Assembly (NCBI GenBank): GCA_002348925.1 | Contig: DEBV01000011.1 | Coordinates: 18,845-25,065 of the forward strand | Reading direction: 5' to 3' | Source of the DNA: Alphaproteobacteria bacterium UBA2947 | GTDB taxonomy: Bacteria > Pseudomonadota > Alphaproteobacteria > Rs-D84 | Length of the DNA: 6,221 nucleotides | In this document: one piece after another, positions 1 through 5,039 of the stretch | How the letters are laid out: the number at the start of each line of letters is the position of its first letter | How positions within the stretch are numbered: the stretch's first letter is position 1 | Made by a program: the position numbers and the translations under genes | Notes under the pieces: generated by a model | What the model was told of the DNA's origin: nothing | What the model saw: the letters and a program-made list of their open reading frames with translations, nothing else | Database searches by the model: none

Positions 1-545
1 AATAATTCATCTGTAAAATGAAGCCCCGCGGTTGGCGCCGCCATAGACCCAAGCGGATCTGCGTACACAGTTTGATAACGTTCCCTGTCTTCGTTTTCTT
101 CTTCGCGTTTCATATACGGTGGCAGTGGCATTTTTCCGTATTTATTCAACAAATCAAAAACATTATTGCAATTAAATTTTAACAACAGACCACTTTCGTC
201 ATCTTTATCAACAACTTCTATTGGCGTGCCATCAACCATAGTCAAAACATCACCGACCTTGATTTTGTTGAATTTTTTACACAACCCCCACCAGTTTTTA
301 TCATCCTGCGCTGTATGCAGAGTTATTTCGTGTCCACTTGCTTCAAAACGCGCGGGTATAACACGCGAATTGTTGAAAACAACTACATCACCTGGTTTAA
401 TAAAAGAAACTATGTCACGAATATGTTTGTCTTCTGTTCCTTTACCATTTACAACCAACATACGCGAAGAATCACGCTTTTCTAACGGATGCGAAGCAAT
501 AAGTTCGGATGGTAATTCAAAATCAAAATCTGACGTATGATACAT
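1..545 (-). CDS. queA: S-adenosylmethionine:tRNA ribosyltransferase-isomerase QueA (C-terminal part missing at window edge)
   Basis: QueA transfers and isomerises the ribosyl group of S-adenosylmethionine onto preQ1 at the tRNA wobble position 34, giving epoxyqueuosine in the cytoplasm. The 181 visible residues start MYHTSDFDFELP and carry family blocks in order: RDSSRMLV (24-31), NNSRVIPAR (58-66, usually NDTRVIPAR), GKMPLPPYMKR (137-147), DRERYQTVYA (153-162) and the hallmark AAPTAGLHFT (169-178). The full protein is usually about 340-360 residues, so roughly half lies beyond position 1. The ATG at 545-543 comes one base after the TAA of the upstream lipoprotein gene. With little Shine-Dalgarno signal, translation is probably coupled to that gene. 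What is seen is the set of motifs; the function follows from the family. Nothing visible suggests inactivation. The N59 for D change in NDTRVIPAR is a mild variant. Confidence 0.96.
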   Translation of the reverse strand, partial: MYHTSDFDFELPSELIASHPLEKRDSSRMLVVNGKGTEDKHIRDIVSFIKPGDVVVFNNSRVIPARFEASGHEITLHTAQDDKNWWGLCKKFNKIKVGDVLTMVDGTPIEVVDKDDESGLLLKFNCNNVFDLLNKYGKMPLPPYMKREEENEDRERYQTVYADPLGSMAAPTAGLHFTDEL

Positions 546-546
546 T

Positions 547-933
547 TTATCTTGTTTTTGTTGTGTTTGTTTTTAATTTATTAAACTGTTCGCGCTGTTG
601 CCTTGCATAAAGCGAATCCATATTACAATTCACACCAACATCGCCCAGAAACAGAATCAAAAACCTTTGATAATCTTTGTCGTGCACAAAAGATCCACCT
701 GTGACAATCGATATTGTATCGCCTGTTTTCAAATAGTTATAGATTTCGTCTGTTTTATTTTTTCTAAAATTCAATAAAATCCGTTCTTGACCTGTTTCTA
801 CACTTTTCAAGAAAACGGCTTCTTCAATATCATTAGACACAATACCTGTGATGACGTTTTTGTGTTCTTGCTGTTTTCTGCAACCCGCCAACATAAGCAA
901 TGGAATCAGTGCCATTATTTTATAATTCTTCAT
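547..933 (-). CDS. Small predicted lipoprotein of unknown function
   Basis: A 128-residue protein that I do not recognise. It begins with a short basic N-terminus (MKNYK), a hydrophobic stretch (residues 6-16) and a clear lipobox LAGC at 15-18. It is therefore predicted to be cleaved before C18 and lipidated, and with R at +2 it should be sorted to the outer membrane by the Lol rule. The mature part (about 110 residues) is polar and includes a central stretch 'YLKTGDTISIVTGGSF' that looks like beta strands, possibly a small OB- or barrel-like fold (speculative). The tail is Gln/Lys/Thr-rich. A Shine-Dalgarno AAGG at 943-940 lies 6 nt before ATG 933, supporting this start. The gene sits 11 bp after era and 1 bp before queA, so it is likely cotranscribed with both, although neither partner is an envelope gene. 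It is probably a real gene: lipobox, RBS and tight packing agree. Confidence 0.82.
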   Translation of the reverse strand: MKNYKIMALIPLLMLAGCRKQQEHKNVITGIVSNDIEEAVFLKSVETGQERILLNFRKNKTDEIYNYLKTGDTISIVTGGSFVHDKDYQRFLILFLGDVGVNCNMDSLYARQQREQFNKLKTNTTKTR

Positions 934-944
934 ATTTTGCCTTT

Positions 945-1835
945 TTATTTAAATTCTAATCCTTGGTCAGTGTAGTTTTCGGCTACTTCTTCCCAATTTT
1001 CTTCAACACGGACAAACAAATGCAAGCGTGCGTTTACACCCCACTGATCTTGAATATCATGGCGTGCCGCAGTTCCAATTTTCTTTAATTGTTCGCCACC
1101 ACGACCAACAACTATCTTTTTGTGTGCCGCATTTTGAACAACTATTTTTTGGTAAATTTCAAGAACACCTTCGTCATCTTGTTCGACTTTTTCTGTCACA
1201 ACATTTATGTGATAAGGCAATTCTTGATGAATATATTTGTATATCTTTTCGCGTGTTAATTCTGCCAGATAAAGCATATCTGGAACATCAACCGCATCTT
1301 TGTCATCAAACAAATATGGCGATTCTGGCATAACCGTTGCCAGTGATTTTAACATCTGTTCAACGCCATCGTTTTTCAGTGCAGAAATCATAAATATCTC
1401 GTTGAAATTTGCCATGTTTGATAATTCAGCAACCATTGGCAAAAGCGTTGTTTTTGGAATTGAATCCACTTTGTTCAACGCGACAAAAAGGTTCTTGTGC
1501 GCTTTAATTTTTTCTATCAAATCGCGAACAGTTTGTGTAATACCCTTTTGTGCATCTATAACCAGCAATACCGCGTCCGCATCTTCCAGTGCAGACATAG
1601 CAGCCCCCACCATCGCCCTGTCCAATCTGCGTGAAGGTTTAAAAACACCAGGCGTATCAACAAAAACCAATTGTTTGTTGCCAATCATCTTAATCGCGCG
1701 CAAACGAGTTCGCGTGGTTTGAACCTTGTGCGAAACAATAGATACCTTGCGCCCCATAATTTGGTTCATCAAGGTTGATTTACCGGCATTTGTTGGGCCG
1801 ATAATTGCTATAAATCCTGAATAAGTCTTTGTCAT
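945..1835 (-). CDS. era: GTPase Era, 16S rRNA-binding ribosome assembly factor
   Basis: Era binds the 3' end of 16S rRNA during 30S maturation and acts at the membrane-associated cytoplasmic face. The 296-residue product matches the usual length of about 300. GTPase motifs are complete: P-loop GPTNAGKST (13-21), switch I KVQTTR (37-42), DTPG (60-63), NKVD (121-124) and SAL (151-153). The C-terminal KH domain has its RNA-binding loop as GRGG at 244-247 (often GKGG), followed by LKKIGTAAR. The reading frame stays open upstream to 1934, but those 33 residues are unrelated to Era. ATG 1835 is the only sensible start, placing the P-loop 12 residues in as in the family. Its only Shine-Dalgarno-like stretch is GGGG at 1840-1837, one base from the ATG, which is poor spacing, so initiation may be weak or non-canonical. 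It heads the unit era > lipoprotein > queA. No rnc or recO, its common partners, lies next to it here. Confidence 0.97.
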   Translation of the reverse strand: MTKTYSGFIAIIGPTNAGKSTLMNQIMGRKVSIVSHKVQTTRTRLRAIKMIGNKQLVFVDTPGVFKPSRRLDRAMVGAAMSALEDADAVLLVIDAQKGITQTVRDLIEKIKAHKNLFVALNKVDSIPKTTLLPMVAELSNMANFNEIFMISALKNDGVEQMLKSLATVMPESPYLFDDKDAVDVPDMLYLAELTREKIYKYIHQELPYHINVVTEKVEQDDEGVLEIYQKIVVQNAAHKKIVVGRGGEQLKKIGTAARHDIQDQWGVNARLHLFVRVEENWEEVAENYTDQGLEFK

Positions 1836-1893
1836 ACCCCGAAAGATAACACAACTTTTGCAAAAAACAACAAAAACCTTGAAAAAACGAAAT

Positions 1894-1901
1894 ATTATAA
1901 T
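1894..1901. promoter_or_regulatory. Overlapping divergent -10 boxes between era and dcd
   Basis: An eight-base symmetric core reads as TATAAT on both strands: plus strand 1896-1901 towards dcd, minus strand 1899-1894 towards era. The expected transcription starts are near 1908 (dcd, about 38 nt leader) and near 1887 (era, about 52 nt leader). Neither direction has a convincing -35 at 16-18 nt. A TTGAAA at 1879-1884 on the plus strand is only 11 nt from the -10. The -10 matches are perfect but the promoter calls rest on them alone. Confidence 0.5.
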
Positions 1902-1932
1902 ACTATTCCTTTGCGAGAGAGACCAACATACC

Positions 1933-1937
1933 AAGGA
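1933..1937 (+). promoter_or_regulatory. Ribosome binding site of dcd that fixes its start
   Basis: AAGGA at 1933-1937 overlaps the first in-frame ATG (1937), so it cannot serve that codon. It lies 8 nt before the second ATG (1946), an ideal distance. This selects ATG 1946 as the dcd start and gives a protein beginning MQLSGPEI. Confidence 0.75.
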
Positions 1938-1945
1938 TGTGTACT

Positions 1946-2677
1946 ATGCAATTAAGTGGTCCAGAAATATTAAGACAAATGAAATTAAACAATCCAGGCA
2001 ACCCTGGCGAATACGGCAGACCTAATATTATCATTAAACCTTTTGATGAAAGATGTTTAGGGTCCAACAGTTATGATTTACATTTATCGCCTATGTTCAA
2101 GGTGTATAAAGATACTGTACCATATGGTATGTTGCCATACATTCCTTACGAACCAGGAAAAAAATATTCTATGCGCGATTGGTTTGGTAACGAAGCGTAT
2201 TACAAAGATTATATAAACAAACCATTTAAATATGATTTTCGTAATCCAAATTTCTTGATTGACCCAACAAAAGAAAAAGAAACTATTGATTTTGAAATTC
2301 CAGAAACTGGTGCGATTTTAAATCCACAATTTGGTTATTTGGCATCCACAGTGGAATATACAGAAACTTATAATTTGTTCCCTTATATTGACGGAAAATC
2401 TAGTATTGGACGCAATTTTATATTAAATCATCATACTGCGGGTCGCGGTGATGACGGTTTTTGCGGAACATGGACACTGGAAATTCGCGTTCTTCATCCA
2501 ACAGTTGTTTACCCCTTTATGCGTATTGGTCAAATTTATTATGATGAATTTCGTGGTGAACGGAAACAATACAACAAAAATTCATCCAGCCATTATAATG
2601 GTCAACAAGGCCCAACGCCTGCGGCACCAGTACCTGTTGATTCATTTATCAAAGATTTGGTTGAAAAACAAAGATAA
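1946..2677 (+). CDS. dcd: dCTP deaminase-family protein, long variant
   Basis: The dCTP deaminase / dUTPase superfamily makes dUTP (or dUMP in bifunctional members) from dCTP for thymidylate synthesis in the cytoplasm. The 243-residue product shows the family signatures: SNSYDLHL (40-47, family S.DLRL), a PQFGYLAST strand (127-135), DGKSSIGR (149-156, containing the nucleotide-binding K/R-S-S...R), HHTAG (162-166), DGFCGTWTLE with the expected catalytic Glu at 179, MRIGQ (192-196) and the C-terminal lid HYNGQQGPTP (216-225). Typical members are about 175-195 residues. The excess lies mostly between residues 57 and 122, where a Tyr/Pro/Lys-rich segment replaces a much shorter loop. Position 216 is His where many homologues have Lys before the lid Tyr. 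A K rather than R at 151 also occurs in bifunctional actinobacterial enzymes, but I cannot decide mono- versus bifunctional activity. It is a single gene, divergent from era and closed by the terminator at 2676-2703. Family assignment is firm; exact reaction is inferred. Confidence 0.88.
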   Translation: MQLSGPEILRQMKLNNPGNPGEYGRPNIIIKPFDERCLGSNSYDLHLSPMFKVYKDTVPYGMLPYIPYEPGKKYSMRDWFGNEAYYKDYINKPFKYDFRNPNFLIDPTKEKETIDFEIPETGAILNPQFGYLASTVEYTETYNLFPYIDGKSSIGRNFILNHHTAGRGDDGFCGTWTLEIRVLHPTVVYPFMRIGQIYYDEFRGERKQYNKNSSSHYNGQQGPTPAAPVPVDSFIKDLVEKQR

Positions 2678-2703
2678 AAAAAGCCGCAAATTGCGGCTTT
2701 TTT
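2676..2703. terminator. Shared bidirectional terminator between dcd and bamD
   Basis: Seven A's (2676-2682) precede the stem AGCCGCA / TGCGGCT (2682-2688 / 2692-2698) with a 3-nt loop AAT, followed by a run of T's to 2703. The A-tract reads as a T-tract on the other strand, so the hairpin works as a rho-independent terminator in both directions. It serves dcd (stop 2675-2677) and bamD (stop 2704-2702). Both stop codons touch the hairpin's A/T flanks. Confidence 0.93.
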
Positions 2704-3421
2704 ATTTCAATTTCTTGGCCCATTCGTTATCTGGGAAGTTTTTACGCAACATTGTCGCATAACCGTTCGCCTGCTCTGGCAAGCCGATGGCTGTATAACA
2801 TTCTGTCAAACGGAACATTGCTTCGGGCGTCATTACTGTTTCTTGAGCCGTTGCAACAACAGATTGCAGACGTGTTATCGCCGAAGTCCAATTCTTTTGT
2901 TGCATATCGTTGCGCGCAGCATACATAACCTTGCCAGCAATATAATTTTTCAAGATAAGTATTTTATTTTCTGCGTTTTTAGCATATTCGCTGTGCGGAA
3001 AACGTTGAGTTAATTGTTGGAACTGTTGCAGTGCATACGCGGACATTTCAGGATCGCGGCGAACATCACTGACCTGACGATAATAGCACATACCGCGCAA
3101 ATACATCATGTATGGAACGTCTTTATGTCCAGGGTGAAAACGCATATATCTGTCGATTGCCAAAATAGCCCCAGCAAAATCTTTATCCAGATAACGCGAA
3201 TACGCCATCATAACCAGCGCATCCGCAGACCATGGATTAGACGGATACTGCGATTCAGCGGTTTGGAACAATTCCGCTGCTTCTTCATAATTCTTTTTGT
3301 TAAATTCTTTGTATGCGTCCGCATAAATATCTTCCAGTGGACGTTCGGGTTTAATTTCTTCGCCGCCACCGCACGCGTACAACAATGGTAAACAACATAA
3401 TAATAAAACGATTTTTTTCAT
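2702..3421 (-). CDS. bamD: Outer membrane protein assembly factor BamD (lipoprotein)
   Basis: BamD is the essential periplasm-facing TPR lipoprotein of the BAM complex, which inserts beta-barrel proteins into the outer membrane. The 239-residue product is close to the usual length (E. coli about 245). The signal peptide MKKIVLLLCCLPLLYAC ends in a lipobox with lipidation at C17 (Tyr at -2 is a little unusual), followed by a GGG linker. TPR-like helical repeats follow, with family landmarks AYKEFNKKNYEEAAELFQ (36-53), FHPGHKDVPYMMYLRGMCYY (95-114), FPHSEYAKNA (141-150), NYIAGKVMYAAR (159-170), PEAMFRLTECY (199-209) and a C-terminal FPDNEWAKKL. The start at 3421 is set by the signal peptide and an AAAGGAA Shine-Dalgarno at 3436-3430, 8 nt upstream. 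The frame stays open further upstream, but that part overlaps murJ and looks like nothing. In many alphaproteobacteria bamD lies with lpxC and recN; here it stands alone, convergent with dcd and divergent from murJ. Confidence 0.95.
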   Translation of the reverse strand: MKKIVLLLCCLPLLYACGGGEEIKPERPLEDIYADAYKEFNKKNYEEAAELFQTAESQYPSNPWSADALVMMAYSRYLDKDFAGAILAIDRYMRFHPGHKDVPYMMYLRGMCYYRQVSDVRRDPEMSAYALQQFQQLTQRFPHSEYAKNAENKILILKNYIAGKVMYAARNDMQQKNWTSAITRLQSVVATAQETVMTPEAMFRLTECYTAIGLPEQANGYATMLRKNFPDNEWAKKLK

Positions 3422-3423
3422 AC

Positions 3424-3453
3424 TTGAAATTCCTTTGCTATTCGCAGTATAAT
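3424..3453 (+). promoter_or_regulatory. Sigma70-type promoter of murJ
   Basis: TTGAAA (3424-3429), an 18-nt spacer and a perfect TATAAT (3448-3453) point at murJ. The start site is expected near 3460, giving a leader of about 35 nt that is rich in A. The -35 box falls between the Shine-Dalgarno and the start codon of the divergent bamD. Confidence 0.78.
3446..3451 (-). promoter_or_regulatory. Probable -10 box of bamD
   Basis: TATACT on the minus strand (3451-3446) overlaps the murJ -10 by four bases. Transcription would start near 3439, leaving a leader of under 20 nt that just includes the bamD Shine-Dalgarno. No good -35 is visible, only T-rich DNA upstream (3461-3484). Confidence 0.4.
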
Positions 3454-3494
3454 GAAAGGTATAAAAAAATAAAAGAAAAAAAATAGGTATAGGT

Positions 3495-4961
3495 ATGAAA
3501 TTAGGAAGAAATATATTCGGCGTTGGGGCAATGACTGGAATAAGTCGTGTTTTTGGTTTTATTCGTGATATGTTGATTGCTCGCTTTTTGGGTGCGGGTC
3601 GTATGTCTGACATTTTCTTTGCCGCGTTCAAATTGCCTAACCTGTTTCGCGATTTGTTGGGCGAAGGTGCACTTTCCGCTATCTTTATTCCTATGTATAC
3701 AGATATGAAGAAAGATGAAGGTTTTGCGAAAAATGTTTTTTCTTGGTTAATGGTTATACTGCTGGGGCTGACAATCGTATTTGAAGTATTTATGCCATTG
3801 GTTATTTGGGCGCTGGCACCTGGGTTTTCAGAAGATCCTGGCAAGATGCAATTAACAGTGACTATTGCGCGCATAATGTTCTTTTATGTTATCTTTATTT
3901 GTGGTGCAGCGTTTTTATCAGCTGTCCTTAATGCACATTCTCGCTTTATTTTGGCGGCGTTTATGCCAGTTATGTTGAATATTATGCTGATTGGCGCGTT
4001 GGCTGCATCAGTATTCTATGGCAATCAGTACATTATCTATGTAATGGCCGCGACGGTTGTAGTATCTGGAATCTTACAATTCTTTATACTCTGGCAACGA
4101 ATACGGGCGAAACATTTTGGTCTGCGTTTAGTGCTTCCACATTGGAACGGTCAAATTAAGAGTATGTTCAAACGTTTTGGGGTAAGTTTGGTTGGTTCTG
4201 GATTTTATCAGATAACTATTATAGTTGGAACATTAGTAGCCAGTTGGCAATCAGGTGCAGTATCATGGCTTTACTATTCAGACCGTATGGTGCAATTACC
4301 TTTTGCGATGATAGGTTTGGCAGTTGGAACAGTTTTGATTTCTTCCATTTCAAAAGCATTGACTGACGGCAATATGCGCAGTGTCCATTTGCAACAAAAT
4401 TCGTCTATGCGTCGTTCGATGATGCTGATTATCCCTTGTATGGTTGGGCTGTTCGTGTTGGCAGAACCAATCATAAGGATTTTATTCCAACATGGTGCAT
4501 GGACACCAGAATCTACACATGCGGTTGCGCTGGCGATAAAAATACAATGTTTGGTCTTGCCAGCAATGTTAATCAGTCAGATTTACAGCAAGACCCTTTA
4601 TGCTTCACAAGATGTTAATACACCTGTACGCACCAGTGTTATATCATTAGGTGTTGCAACAGTGATTTATTTGGCACTGTTCCCAATGATTGGCTATTTA
4701 TCCATCCCTGTTGGTGTGGTGGTCAGTGGTTATGTCAAAAACTATTTATTGGGACGCGTTTGTCGCAAACGTGGTCTGGTAAAAACAGAAAAAAAGACAT
4801 TTGCCGCAATATTTATATTCGCGTTGATTTCTGCGGCTTTGGGATACGCATTGTCTATGGTAAGTATCGCAAGCATATTCACACTGGGAATCGCGATGGC
4901 GGCATTTGGCGCGCTGTATTTACCAACCGCTTTTGTAATCGACAGATTTTTAATAAAATAA
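3495..4961 (+). CDS. murJ: Lipid II flippase MurJ (MviN family)
   Basis: MurJ flips undecaprenyl-linked lipid II across the inner membrane for peptidoglycan synthesis. The 488-residue protein is hydrophobic throughout, with many membrane segments (family: 14), and is slightly shorter than the usual 500-530. Functionally important polar residues known from E. coli MurJ are present at the same numbers: R18 and R24 (GISRVFGFIRD), D39 (GRMSDIFFAAF) and R52 in LPNLFRDLLGEGALSAIFIP. A further Arg, R264 in YYSDRMVQLPFAMIG, corresponds to E. coli R270. The start at 3495 has AGG at 3485-3487, 7 nt upstream, and gives the standard MurJ N-terminus. It has its own promoter at 3424-3453. No hairpin terminator follows; the next promoter begins 4 bp after the stop, so some read-through into the rlpA-like gene is possible. 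This is confidently an intact, active-looking MurJ. Confidence 0.97.
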   Translation: MKLGRNIFGVGAMTGISRVFGFIRDMLIARFLGAGRMSDIFFAAFKLPNLFRDLLGEGALSAIFIPMYTDMKKDEGFAKNVFSWLMVILLGLTIVFEVFMPLVIWALAPGFSEDPGKMQLTVTIARIMFFYVIFICGAAFLSAVLNAHSRFILAAFMPVMLNIMLIGALAASVFYGNQYIIYVMAATVVVSGILQFFILWQRIRAKHFGLRLVLPHWNGQIKSMFKRFGVSLVGSGFYQITIIVGTLVASWQSGAVSWLYYSDRMVQLPFAMIGLAVGTVLISSISKALTDGNMRSVHLQQNSSMRRSMMLIIPCMVGLFVLAEPIIRILFQHGAWTPESTHAVALAIKIQCLVLPAMLISQIYSKTLYASQDVNTPVRTSVISLGVATVIYLALFPMIGYLSIPVGVVVSGYVKNYLLGRVCRKRGLVKTEKKTFAAIFIFALISAALGYALSMVSIASIFTLGIAMAAFGALYLPTAFVIDRFLIK

Positions 4962-4964
4962 GAT

Positions 4965-4993
4965 TTGCAAGCACCCCTTTTTTATGATAAAAT
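4965..4993 (+). promoter_or_regulatory. Sigma70-type promoter of the rlpA-like gene
   Basis: TTGCAA (4965-4970), a 17-nt spacer and TAAAAT (4988-4993) give a good consensus match, starting transcription near 5000. It begins just after the murJ stop codon and lies about 45 bp before the strong ribosome binding site AAGGAG (5027-5032), which is 7 nt from ATG 5040. Confidence 0.72.
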
Positions 4994-4998
4994 ATCAT
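4984..4998. repeat. Perfect inverted repeat over the -10 box of the rlpA-like gene
   Basis: ATGATA-AAA-TATCAT, six-base arms with a three-base spacer, covers the whole -10 hexamer. It could be an operator for a dimeric repressor, or chance in AT-rich DNA. No regulator gene lies nearby to match. Confidence 0.35.
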
Positions 4999-5000
4999 TA

Positions 5001-5022
5001 TGAGATAAAAATAATTATCCCA
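5001..5022 (+). promoter_or_regulatory. Possible 5' leader hairpin of the rlpA-like mRNA
   Basis: TGAGATAA (5001-5008) pairs with TTATCCCA (5015-5022) with one A/C mismatch and a six-base loop. If transcription begins near 5000, the hairpin is at the very 5' end of the message and stops 4 nt before the Shine-Dalgarno. It could protect the mRNA from decay. It is AU-rich and weak. Confidence 0.3.
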
Positions 5023-5039
5023 CAACAAGGAGTGAGAAT

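Noticed and set aside
166..540. Plus-strand open reading frame of 124 codons
   Set aside because: It lies antisense inside queA, whose minus-strand protein shows strong family motifs; the plus product is low-complexity Ser/Thr/Leu with no recognisable domain.
1836..1934. N-terminal extension of era by 33 codons
   Set aside because: The extra residues do not resemble Era, cross the divergent -10 box, and would start almost at the dcd ribosome binding site.
1937..1945. dcd starting at the first ATG (1937)
   Set aside because: The AAGGA Shine-Dalgarno overlaps that codon; the second ATG at 1946 has correct 8-nt spacing.
1946..2677. Dcd as an anti-phage dCTP-depleting defence protein
   Set aside because: Known defence deaminases are usually larger or sit with defence genes; this gene is a lone, divergent partner of era among housekeeping genes, and its motifs fit the nucleotide-metabolism family.
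2448..2762. Plus-strand reading frame overlapping the 3' end of dcd
   Set aside because: It is frame-shifted within dcd and reads through the terminator into bamD; no RBS or domain.
3422..3874. Upstream extension of bamD by about 150 codons
   Set aside because: It is antisense to murJ, compositionally odd, and would bury the lipoprotein signal peptide in mid-protein.
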